A stretch of 64,000 nt of DNA from Oxyruncus cristatus (lineage: Eukaryota; Chordata; Aves; Passeriformes; Cotingidae). Location of the stretch: NCBI GenBank assembly GCA_013399855.1, contig VXAY01002371.1, positions 882,321-946,320 on the forward strand, given 5' to 3'. Shown here piece by piece: positions 26,601 through 37,774 of the stretch. A program made the translations under genes and the position numbers. How positions within the stretch are numbered: position 1 is the stretch's first letter; each line of letters starts with the position of its first letter. The notes beneath the pieces were generated by a model. It saw only the letters and a program-made list of their open reading frames with translations. It did no database searches and had not been told where the DNA came from.

Positions 26601-27825
26601 TTTTTTTCCTTCTTAAGTATGTTATCACAAAGGTGTTACTACCTTTGCTGATTGGCTCAGTGTTGGCCAGTGGTAGGTCTGTCACGGAGACAGCTGGCGT
26701 TGAGTCTCTGGGACATGGGGGAAGATTTTTGCAACTTCTCACAGAAGCCACCCCAGAAGTTCTCTCCCCACTATCAGAATGTTGCCAAGCCCAGTACACT
26801 GGCATAGGCCACTCTTCTTAGGTCCTTAGGCACAAAAGACCTCCTGACATTGACTAATCCTAGATTTTCATGAGTTCTCAGACTCATGAAAGTTCTGCTT
26901 TCCTGCAGGTAGAGGCAACCTCCAGTAGCCCTATCATGCCTCTGGTGTTGCTGATGTTAGTATGTGACAGATAAAACAACAATATAGTTGAGCCAAACAA
27001 CCTTCTACACTGTCAGTGAAAATTGACTCTTCTTTCCTGGTTCAAATCTTTATCTCACAACCTCCTGGCTTTTTTTAATAAGCGTCTGAAAATATGAATT
27101 TAAAGAGATCATTTGTTTATACTTTCTCTCTAGATTGGTTTCTATGTGATGCTATGATCTACATGATGCTAGCTTGGGTTTTAAAAGACCTGTGAAATTG
27201 ATGTTCATTAGTGACTAATGGTGTTCACTTGACATATTTCATGTCTGAGCATTTCAGCGAATAAAGCAGGTATTTTGTTCCAGTATTTGTGCTATTTCCT
27301 TATCAAATCTTCCCAAGGTTTTTTTACTCTCTCCAAGACGATGGTGAAACTGGCCTTTGAGGAAAAATTATGCAAACTTTATGAAACCTACTGTTGTTAT
27401 TGAGTGGAACTTGGCAAGAGCATTAGGATATGTCCCTCTTTCAGTGCAGCTGATATACGTATGTGTAAGTGGGCTGTGCACATAGGTGACAGATAAATTA
27501 CGTTCAAGTAGTCTATTCTCTTTTTCTCGATCATTTTCCCTTGGGATGCCTGTCATGGACCCAGTGTCTTTTGGCAGCTGTTTAGGTGTCACCAAAGCCC
27601 TGTGCTTAGCACATATGTGACAGTGCTTCAAAGCTTTAAGTAAAGAAAAGAATGGATGGAGGTCAGGGTGAGGTCAAAATGAAAAGAAATAAAATGCAGA
27701 CACAAATTTGATTTGATTTTATTGGTTTGAAGCTGGAAAGTGCAAAATAACACTTTTCACGATTCTTTCAGTTCTTAGCTAGTACTTACGTGCTAATTGT
27801 TCATGTTTTCTTTGTGGAGCAGGGC

Positions 27826-27914
27826 TATCATAGAATAGTAGAATCATTTAGATTGGAAAAGGCCTCTGAGATCATCAAGTCCAACCATTAACATAACACC
27901 ACCATTGTCAAGTA
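27826..27914 (-). mobile_element. CR1 LINE 3'-end fragment, minus strand
   Basis: Read on the plus strand this begins with ATAGAATAGTAGAATCATTT, continues with AGATTGGAAAAGGCCTCTGA and then AAGTCCAACCATTAACATAA. That is the reverse complement of the CR1 3' terminus. About 90 bp are recognisable and the 5' side (toward 27914) is truncated. It sits in UST intron 2, antisense to the gene. Confidence 0.85.
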
Positions 27915-28100
27915 GATTATTTTTTATTTGACTTTAAAACTTACTAAAACTTGATTTCAGCACTGCCCCCTTACACTGAGTTTTTATGTTCATCAGATTT
28001 ATGTAATTCTTGTTTTTTCCAAGTATTTTGATAATAATGCTAAGATAACAGCCAGGAGCTGTGCATTTTTCTTTTACTTTAGGGGTTTTGCTTTTTACCT

Positions 28101-28165
28101 TTGTTTTTTTTTGTTTTGTTGTGGGGTTTTTGGTGGTGGTGGTGGGTTTTTTTGTTTTTGTTTTA
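28101..28165. repeat. G/T-rich low-complexity tract
   Basis: A T-rich run is interrupted by GGGG and by GGTGGTGGTGGTGGG. It faces an A/C-rich tract at 28294-28337 that is roughly its reverse complement, so the two could pair. The G runs could also form a two-layer quadruplex on this strand. Confidence 0.65.
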
Positions 28166-28293
28166 GTTGATACGTCCTGATTCGTTTGGACTCATGTTTT
28201 AGTTCTAGCCATCTTTTAGGAGAACATGGTTTTAACTATTCAACCCCCTACAGTCTAAAGTGATTGATTTGTTAGGGATGAAATGCTTGATTT

Positions 28294-28337
28294 AAAACAA
28301 ACAAACAAAAACCAAACAAAAAACCCCACCCAAAACA
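28294..28337. repeat. A/C-rich low-complexity tract
   Basis: AAAC repeats pass into AAAAAACCCCACCC. It is broadly complementary to the G/T-rich tract about 130 bp upstream. Confidence 0.65.
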
Positions 28338-28824
28338 CTGAAAAGCAAGCAAGATGTGTTTCCTTTTAAGTACATGCCTACCAGGGATTTTAAGGCATGA
28401 ATAGTAGTGTGCATGGTTTTGATAGAGTTAAAATTCTCTGTTTAGCTTTTCTTAAAAAATTGGTGGATAATCTTTGAAGCAGTCCATCCAGGACAGGGTG
28501 GGAAAGATTTCAGTGATTAAAAAAAATCTATCCTGCTTATAAAATGATGAGTTGAGATAATCATGCAGTGTGCAAATTTTCAGCTATTAAAAATAGTCAG
28601 ACTTTAGCAATGCTAAAATAGAGTAACTTCCTGTGGTTACCAGACTCAATATCTGACTGATAAAATATTGAGAGAATTCACTAAGTGCCTTAACCACAAA
28701 GATCTCCCTTGCAGTTTGAAGCACTGTTTTACAGTATAACTGAGCTTTTGAACCTAGTACACTCAATAAAATACTATGATTTAGAAAATAGTTCTCCACT
28801 TCCCTCAGTTTATTAGAAACAATG

Positions 28825-29218
28825 TGTCATGGTTTAACCCCAACCATCAATCAAGTCCTGCACAGTGGCCCACTCACGCCCCATCACATGTAGCAGTGAC
28901 TTGGTAAGACAAATGCCATCACTCCGAAGGTGCCCTCCTTCCTCCTCCTTCCCCCCTGCTTTATATACTGAGCATGGTGTCATATGGTTTGTGTCAGCTG
29001 GGGATCAGCTGTCCTGGCTGTGTCTTCTCCCAGCTTCCCATACACCCCCAGTCCTCTTGCCAGCATGGTAAGTAAGAAAGTAGAAAAGGCCTTTGCTCTG
29101 TGTAAGCCTTGCTCAGCAATAACAAAACCATCACTGTATTATCAACACTGGGCTCAGCACAAATCCAAAACTAGCCACTGTGAAGAAAATTAACTCTAGC
29201 CCAGCTGAGACCAGCACA
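28825..29218 (+). mobile_element. Solo LTR of an avian endogenous retrovirus
   Basis: This element of about 394 bp begins TGTCATGGTTTAACCCCA and ends near CCAGCTGAGACCAGCACA. It includes a TATA box (TTTATATACTGAGC, at 28960-28973) and the segments GTCAGCTGTCCTGGCTGTGT-like, CTCTGTGTAAGC and GAAGAAAATTAACTCTAGCC. This arrangement is familiar to me from a common group of avian ERV LTRs, probably class II, but I could not run a library search. No internal retroviral sequence follows. I could not find a clean target-site duplication, so the ends may be off by a few bases. Confidence 0.8.
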
Positions 29219-31429
29219 TAGTGCAAAATAGTTGTAGAAATATTAGGAATAATTATTTTGTGTTCTTTTAAAATTGTGTTCTCCTTTCTTCAAAATGGCA
29301 GTATCACAAGGAAAGAAAACTGACTTTTCCAGAAGATTTTGTCATTTTTATTCATAATTGTTTGTAATTCTACTGAAGCTACAGGGGGTGAATGATATAG
29401 CAGACTAGTATTATGGAGATCTATCCAAAAGCTGGAATTGAATCTGTACTATTAAGTGTGAATTGGGTAAAAAATATTTGAATAGTACTGGAGCACTATT
29501 TTGTTTGTTTTGTTCATATTAATTTATTGCTCAAGAATCTTAAGGACAAAAAATCATTTGATTCTGTGATTTTCCAAAATAGAGAAGATGATTTCTTACT
29601 TTTTAATACTTCTTCAGTTTATAGTATATCAGAAATGTGTTAATATGGGGAGGCTGACTGAAAGTAAATGGACAGTTCAAAGAGACTTGGGAAATTCAAG
29701 CCAGATTGCCTGTCACAAGAAGATAAATTTGTGAGGGATACTGTGCATGCTGATGTCCTGCAAAAATTTAAACAGTAGTGAACTGGCTTTTTATTAAGCC
29801 TCTCAATTTTGAAAGACTTTGAAACACAACAGGGATGCATGTTTTGTGAACAACAATAGCCTGCAGTTTTCATCCATCTAATTTCAAAGATGCTTGGAAA
29901 GTATTTTGTCTTTTGATTGGTACTTTAATTGTCGGGCTGTGTGCATAATAAAGGTAAATTTTGCTTGCCTCTGACATTCACACGACAGCCTACCTGCTGT
30001 TACACAAAACAGAAAGATTCTAATATCACCATGGTTCTGCTGGAAGAGTTGACCAGCAGCGCATTGTCCTTCCTGTAGGTACTTCTTGGTGGTGTTTCTT
30101 CCAGGTGGTGACATCTTGTCATGAACTGGATTTCAATCTGTTACCTGCAGGAGCTGTGATGGAAATTCAGTCCCTTTGAGTTCCTCTGAGCATGTAGAGC
30201 GAGAGCATCTCAGAGCTAGCTCACCGGTAACGAGCATGTGGGTTACAGTCCAGCAGAACTGGCCTGTTTTACAAATTAAAGTCCAGTTATGGCTATAAAC
30301 AACCTTTATTTCATACTGCAGTTGACTTACAAAGTGTCTGCTTAAAGTGCAGAGGAAAAGAGAAGCATGCTGAAGACATTAAAATGAAATGTGGAGCTAC
30401 AGAAAGAGGGCCTTAAGTAAAGGGCAGGGGGGCAAACTGAAATGCACCATGACAGATCCTTGGCAATAGTGAAACCATGAGTTGCTGCCCTAATGATTTG
30501 CCTAATAGTCAACCACGATACAATCGAAAGGGTTAAACCCTAACGTGAAGAAAGACAAGTGCATACAGAAAAATACATTATTCAGTCTACCACTCACCAC
30601 ATTCAAATGAAATATTATTGGCTCACTGAGTGAATTCATGAATATTGCATTGGAAGGATAGAGACTACCGTAAGGTAGTGAGGTTACTTAAGGGAACACC
30701 AGTGATGTGAAGTATTATAAAAAGTTTTGAAACCAGGCTTAGTATTTTGCAAGTATCCAATATAAAGATGCGGGTGGGATGTGATAGGATTTACTACTTA
30801 AACAGAGAATAACTGTGCCAGTGTGTTCTGAGCACATCAGAGTGTACAAAACCTTGGGCTCTGGAGATAAAAAAAAAGCAGTTTTAAACTTTGCAGTTCC
30901 AAGATACATATAGTGTGAGGCTGCTCTGGAGTTAAAATCAGTCTTGCACAAATTCTGCAGCTTACAGGTTTTCTGATATTACATGGAAAACCTTCCAGTG
31001 GAAAATGCAGTAATTAATGGGACACTTAACGTACCTGAACTCATGCTAGTTCCCTCAACTCATACCAGTATCAGTGAACCATGTCCTTAAATAATTTATC
31101 TCCTTTATCTTCTTATGAGGTAAAGGTGCATGCCAGAAAGATAACTTCTACGATGTGATTAACTTGAGAAGTAAGAAATAAATATACTGCTTTTCATAAG
31201 AAAAGTAATGAGGGCCTTCCAGTTCTTTTTCTGCTGTAATCTGCATGCACTCATGTGGGATAAAGAAGAAAAAGGGTGATAGCTCTATGTTATGCATGCT
31301 TCTCTATACTTGTTATAGTCCCATATGCTGTGATTCTTCTAAATTCCATCCTAAGATGTATTAAAAAGAGATGTCTGCAGGACACAAACAGTAACTGATC
31401 GGTTCTTACTGGCACCAGGGAGACAAGAT

Positions 31430-31560
31430 ACAGCACTGTATCTAATTTTGGTCCCAAAAGGGGTGAACAAGTTGCAAACTGCAGAGGAAAGCAGGAAGAA
31501 TGAAGAAGGGGTTGAAAAGCATGCTATGTTAGGAAAGGGTGAAAGGAAAAGATTTGATTA
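31430..31560 (+). mobile_element. Old CR1 LINE remnant
   Basis: This diverged stretch follows the order of a CR1 ORF2 3' segment. TCTAATTTTGGTCCC is followed by a GAGGAAAGCAGGAAGAATGA-like piece, GGGGTTGAAAAGCATGCTAT, and AGGAAAGGGTGAAAGGAA. The corresponding positions in younger CR1 copies encode the residues around a QRR/LEHLSYEERLRELGLF-type region. Substitutions and small indels are frequent, and the boundaries are approximate. Confidence 0.5.
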
Positions 31561-33400
31561 ATCTAGAGGTGATGATTGTACCCTGTCCCCAAGCAATTAA
31601 CCATTTGGTAGGGTGATTCCCCTCTCACCTGCTTCATCCCTGAGAGGAGCCAGAGCTGAGCTGCCGTTGCCTAAGTACAGCCAAGTGTTCCTGAGTGATG
31701 AAAGCCAGGAGTCCCACTCACACCTCCAGAGGCTGCCTGACATCAGTGAGCACTTGAAACTGCTGAGTAAACAGAGCATCTGCTCTCTACCGACTTGTTT
31801 GACTCTTTGTATACACGTGCTGATTTTGAATGTTGCTGAAACTTCACATACCTGAAATAAACTTGTTTCTGCACTCTCTGTGCTGGGGAGTCTTGTGCAG
31901 CAGAGGTTTTGTTCTGCTGCAAGCTGCTGTTGTAGGCAAGTAAAGCAGGTGTAAAGTATAAAAGGAGCAAACCCAAATGTGTTGATAGGATGCAGCCAAA
32001 GCTTGGAAAACTGAACCTTTGACCTCTTCTTTATAATTTCCCCAGATTGATATTATTGTAGTTTCTATAGCCATAGTATCTTGTAATAGGACGTGATCTG
32101 AGAGTTAGTGAAGAAACTTTACTATGCTTTGAACTGAGCTCTTTTTAGGTTTGTAAGTGTGCATGACTTCTTCACAGAAAAAATACTGGAAGTTTTGATT
32201 TTGGCTCTACAGATCTGTTTTTTCAGACAAATCAGGGACCATAAGCTTTGGAAGACACTTCATAGTAATGCTTTTCTTTAGTCTTATAAATTTGAGTACT
32301 GTTTGCAACCAAGTTGCCTTTTGCTGCTTGTGCTCCATGCTTATGTTTTCAATTTATTTTGGTACTTAGGGATGTTGAATTGTTAGAGAACACATTTTAA
32401 CTTAGTCTTCCAAATGTGTCATCTGCCCAACAGATGAGATGCATTGTTTGTGGCAGGGGGGAGCAAAGTGATCCTTTTTCAATTAAATTAGTTGATTAAT
32501 GAAAATGCAACAGAATGATCTTCTGTTTCTTCTTCTGCCTTATTTTCAATGCTCCACTGCATTTAAACTTTGAAAACAAACCAACTTCACCCTTACCTTT
32601 TCTTGTGTTTTCTAGTGTATTTTCAGTGACCCATAAAGAAGACCACACTGTGTGGTCTGCTTTAGAGTTGGTTAATTCCAAAAGCTTGTCTCTGTCTAGC
32701 ATCACTACACTCTACAGGTGAATCTTTATGTAACTGGATCTGTGTGCTTTAGCTGGGGAAGAAGGAGGCTTGCTAGTAATTTGTTTTGTTTTCTCCCTTG
32801 TTCATTGTTCAGTCATGTTTTCTGCTGACATACTTTTGTGTTAGCAACTCTTCACTGTAATTGCTTTGAAAGTGAGTTGATACTTGTTTGGAATGAGATT
32901 TTGTGCAGCAGTTCCTGACCTTGGGTTTGGCATAGGTAATCTCTTAGTGTCCTTTGAATTTGACTTTAAATAGGCCATGGCAGGCTTGTGATGGACCTCA
33001 GTTAGAAAGGGGCATCCAGTGTATCTAAGATCTCAAAGCTAATGACTGAATTAGCTGACCTATCTTCCTGAAACCCACAGTATGAGAGCAGGTATTCTCT
33101 GGAAAAGGTAGATGAGCTAAAAATTAAATGCATGGTGGTTAACAAAATTCTGGAATTTGTTAGTACAGCAAGTTATGTAAGAAATTCTTCAAGCAGCAGG
33201 CAAGAATGTGACTTCTAACACGCCATATATAATCTTAGGGGACACTAGAGAAGGAGAGATACTGAAGAGAAATGGACTGCTGAGCTCTCAGGTTTGTAGG
33301 TACCTAATGAGTATCATCCTCCCCTCATAAGTCGAATGTGCCATTGCTTTGACCCATTAAGCCATTTTTTAAAATCCTTATAATTCTGTCTCATTTACAG

Positions 33401-33417
33401 AAAAAAAAAAAAAAAAA
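33401..33417. repeat. A17 homopolymer
   Basis: Seventeen consecutive A bases follow CATTTACAG. No mobile element or gene copy ending here is recognised upstream, so I do not read it as a retroposed tail. Confidence 0.8.
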
Positions 33418-36400
33418 GAGGTTGCACTGACAAAGTGTGATGCTTTATAAAGATGTGTGACATCAGCAAACATTTAATTGTTTTCACAATCTTACCAATT
33501 TTGTCTGTTTTGGTTGGCCTCATTCACCTAATAAACATGGAATGCTGTCTGACCTCAGGTTAGTGTCTGCTCAGAAAGGAGAAGCCATTTCTGGCATCCA
33601 CTTCTAGTCCTTCTCATGTCTAAGGACAGGAGTCACTTACTTCCAGAAGCTGTGAAGATAATGGATTGCTTTCTGGGAGCACATCTCTCTGACATGAGTT
33701 ATTCATCTGAGCAAACTGTATGTGGACTGGGAAATTTCTTGCAAATGGGCAAAATTATACTGGATTTGGCTCAATAAAGGTGGAATAATTTAGGCCTTTG
33801 GGTGGATCCCTAAATTATTGACACTGCAAGTAATGTTATCCAGCCTAATTTTTTTTAAATGATGCAAAGGTTTACCTGGAGACAAAGCCACCACTGAAGA
33901 TGGAAGCCTGGGCTTTTGTCAGGCTATCTGTTAAATGGCTCCCTTCCTGAGACTGGCATACCTACTCTGCAGAGCTACTTGGCAGTCACTGTAATGCAAG
34001 TTTGTTTTGGGTTAAACTTGGTTTTTCTTCTTTCTTGCATTCACAGTGATTCTTGAGATCTTCTTTAACTGTGGAACAACAACAACAAAAAAAAGCCTCC
34101 TTGAACTGACAAGTAAATTGTTATATAACTTTCCAAACCCTTAGAGAGAGCTGTTGTAATTATACTGTGGGTTTTACTTTTGTATAGCTGTAAGTACGAA
34201 TTCACATAACTACAAAGTGAATTACGTTTGAATTTTTTATATTACCTCTGGGCTTTGATGCAGTGCTCCATAGTCACTCTGTAATTATTTTGAAGTTGCC
34301 TGTATTGTTACATGAATATCATATTGCCAGAGTATCACCTCAGCAGTTAGTCAGTCTACATGATACATACTCTTATTATAAAATAAAATGTAGTCCAGTC
34401 AGCATTTTGTAAACTTCCAGCTGCTGTTTTCCCTCTTGTTTCTGCTAATATAACAGGAGCTTCCTTTTCGAGTGCCTACTCCGGCACTGTCTCTTGTATT
34501 GTCTCAGTCTTTTGTGAGTATCATGAGGGGGAAAAGAAAGTTCCTCTTTAAAGAAGTTTTCCATTTCTTTAATTTTTACTTCTGCTTAATACAAACATGG
34601 GTTTCTGGAAGAAGTATTTCTTCTAAGAAATAACTTAGACACTTTCTGAAATGCAGAAAGCAGATTTGCAACATCCTAAGGAACCGATCACATTAAACAA
34701 ATACTTACCTATATCAAAAGCCTGTGTACTGCGTGGCTTTGTGCACTTGGCACATCCTTTGGGGCATTTAGGTGTGTTAAGTGGATCAGTGACGTAAACA
34801 GACGAAACATGAGCAGAGCTTCTGTAGTGCACCTCTAAAGCTCCCACATTCAGCAGTGCTGCGTGTGAAGTTTTGGTTTCCGTTAGTGATTGTTCTTCTG
34901 GAGCGAGCTTTGAGCTGTAGCGTTTATCTTGAATCTTGTCCGATTTGACCTAAGTACATTCAGCTGGTTACTGAATCAAGGCATTGATACGTTGGCCTCC
35001 TTTAAGCTAAATAGGTGTCTGAAAATAATAGCCCTTTATTTCAGGTTTCCTTATCTGCTACAGTTTCTTTTTGGGGGTTGCCATGGTTATTGTTTGTGTG
35101 CAGACCAGAGTTGTGCTGCCTAGGAAGGTGAGTTTCAGAAACAAATGTGAGAACTGGCCAAACTTTGTAGCTACTGTCAGTTTTCTAAGGCAGTAAAGTC
35201 ATTTGCACTGAGAATAGAGTTTGCAAAGGCCTGCTTTAATTTTATGTCCTTTTTAAAGAATTGTATTAATAAGATTCACCCAAGGTTACTGGATAATAAA
35301 GTCAGGGATTTAATTAGAACTTGAGTGTAAACTGGGTGCAGCAAAACTGGAATTAAATGAAGTACCAATGAAGAAAAACATTTGCTCACTACATTGCAAA
35401 GTGCAACTCTTCTAGGAAAGTCAAAGCAGTTTATAATTATGACACATTTTTAAATATGTCCATGGCCCTACAAACTCTCGTCATTTATCTCATTTCTAGG
35501 ATGCTAAGCAAACACACACTTGTATGTGCTCTTTCTCTTTCACTGGCACTTGTGAGCATCTACTTATCATTTCTCTTGGAAGCTTTCACATACTTGCACA
35601 GCCAAGTATGCCAAAGGTGTATGTCTGAGCAGACGACAAATTCCCATTCCACAAGTTACAGTGATGTTGTGTGGATGGTGCTGCAGGACCGTGACAAATA
35701 GTGATGCTAGTGTTTGTTATGCGAAGAAATTAATCAAAAAGGCGACAATCCAGAATAGGGCTGTGTGTTCTTGTTTGTTATGCTGTCCCTGGTGTGGTAA
35801 TCAGCATAATAAGATGCATTCAAATGTTAACCTTTCAGACATTATTAGCAGTAGTTTTGGAAAAGGTTAGCTACAGCTGTAGCACAGAGATGTTAAATTC
35901 ATCACCTTTGGAGTTCCCTAATAATTGAGGCTCAGATTTTGCATTTTTTAGGAAACAAGTCTTCTGGAGGAGTTTGATAAGGAATAAGGGAGCTAGGTTT
36001 CTCCTAGAAAATACCATAAAAATGTTACAAAGTGGCCAGACTTGATGCCTTATGTGGGGTTTGTATGAGCCTTAGGAGGCCGATATCTGCTTTGCTGAAT
36101 GTGATATGATGTCCTGCATCTTGGAAAGCTGTTAACTGAGGCCATGATCACCGAATACCTACCCCTTTCCCTGGGTTATTTGGAGAATGATGGCTTTGCC
36201 AATTATGTTGCACTGAAGGATATCCTCAACATTCGAACCAGTAACGACAGTAATGTCATGAAATACAACATTGACAGCAAAGTGCCAGTAAGGTCCTACT
36301 AAAAATAACGGAATACAGGGGCTTTTTCTTTTTTCTTTGTAGTTAGCAGTCATCTTTGAAAGTAGTCTGAAGGGTTCCCTGAGGAATTGTTTTGCTTCCC

Positions 36401-37618
36401 TGATGAAGATCTACTAGCTGTTCGAATATCCTGAGAAGTGCCATATGCCTCATCTGTCTGCTTTTATGTCAGGAATTCTTGTGCTGGGAGAATGTGATTG
36501 CATCAAGAGCAGAAGTAACTATAGGTTGAGATACACCACCACTTTGGCCGTTCCTTGCACTGAACACAGGTTGTCTGGAACCCGGGTGCAGGCCCTGTGT
36601 CAGGAAACCTTTTGTGCCACTGTCTTAATAGAAAAATGATCTTTTTCCTTAAGTGCCGTATATGCACTGCTGTGGATGAAACTGTGAGCTCTGGACTTTT
36701 AGAGGCTTGAAAACAGTTTCCTCTTCGCCTATACTATCAGATGCTGCTGCTATATGCTATACATCAAATACTTCTCTAGTGTGATAATGTGATTTCAGGA
36801 CACATTTTGGTGAAAAAACAGCCCATGGTCATCATCCAGGAACAAAATAAGGCTGCATCCAATGTATTTTGAGACACTGAATTACTACTCACTTGTTCTG
36901 GTTTCCCAGGGAGGAGAGCATGGTGCAAGAGTTAGTGTGGGCAGGAGACCGTTCCCAATGTCCAGGTTGGATGTAACTGATCTGTTTTGAGTTTTAGTGA
37001 ACATTACCTGTACAGAAGTGATCAGACTGTGCCAGTTGGCCTCAGGCCACCTGTGGCACTGGCGTTTTTCTTTCCGCAAGTGGCATGATTTGTTCTCTGA
37101 ATCTATTTGGAAGATTCATGTTTATATTTGAAATTGAAAGAGTTGATTAATTTTAGCTTTGTACAACTGGTGGTTGTTTGGTGTTTTTTTCTTTTTCAGC
37201 TGAAGTTTTGCAATACAAGCATTCCTCTTGCGTTATGTCAACTTCGCTTTGAGTTGCCAAACTGTGGCACAGATTCACTCCATTCTTTTTATGGGAGATA
37301 GTCAACTAAAGCTGACTGTTTGCATTGATATTACAAGCAGCAAGCTCAAGCCCATTATCAGCAGTCGCATAGTGTTTACTGTTACTTTAACTGGATCATG
37401 AAGGGGAAGTCTCACCTTGCCATCTCCTGAGCCGTGTTGTTTCTATTCTGAAGAGCTGCTGGCTTGTTAGAGGAAGTGAATGCTTCTGACCTGGGCAGGG
37501 CCCCAGGAATTCTCCTGTATGTGTCTGTTGGCTTCAGGTCAAAACATGGTGTTACTCAGAGGTACATGGAAACAAAAATGTCAATATACTGACTCCACCT
37601 TTCTCAATCTTTATTTAG

Positions 37619-37774
37619 GTACTTCCTTTCCCCAGTCAGGTGGTCTACAACAGAGTGGGAAAGTGTGGGAGTCGAACTGTGGTTTTGCTTTTGAGAATTT
37701 TATCAGAGAAACATGGATTCAATCTGGTTACATCTGACATTCATAACAAAACAAGACTGACCAAAAATGAACAG
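37619..37774 (+). CDS. UST: Uronyl 2-O-sulfotransferase, exon (probably exon 3), PAPS-binding loop
   Basis: This 156-nt exon (52 codons, phase 0 at both ends) opens the sulfotransferase domain. It reads VLPFPSQVVYNRVGKCGSRT at its start and finishes with an IHNKTRLTKNEQ segment. The VVYNRVGKCGSRT stretch is the counterpart of the VVYNRVPKTAS loop of heparan sulfate 2-O-sulfotransferase, which holds the 5'-phosphosulfate of PAPS. The Lys of VGK is the expected PAPS-contacting residue. HNKT contains an N-glycosylation sequon. The acceptor is TTTATTTAG and the donor is GTAAGT. Because the exon is symmetric, skipping it would keep the frame but remove the PAPS loop. The whole exon matches the UST family with no stop or frameshift, so the gene appears intact here. 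Confidence 0.98.

Larger units (their letters stand above)
23656..37618 (+). other. UST: UST intron 2
   Basis: This 13,963-bp intron runs between the GTAAG donor at 23656 and a TTTATTTAG acceptor ending at 37618. It contains a short minus-strand CR1 end (27826-27914), paired G/T-rich and A/C-rich tracts (28101-28165 and 28294-28337), a solo LTR (28825-29218), an old plus-strand CR1 remnant (31430-31560) and a 17-base A run at 33401. Two minus-strand stretches that look more coding-like than their surroundings (34709-34949 and 36025-36353) are described under findings. The remaining sequence shows no gene that I can support. Confidence 0.88.

Noticed and set aside
33401..33417. A17 run as the tail of a processed pseudogene
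   Set aside because: No gene-like sequence precedes it, and retroposed gene copies are rare in birds because CR1 does not use poly-A tails.
36144..36302. Plus-strand open stretch MITEYLPLSLGY... that looked coding
   Set aside because: It is the reverse complement of the minus-strand frame discussed under findings, has no family match known to me, and is only about 53 codons long.
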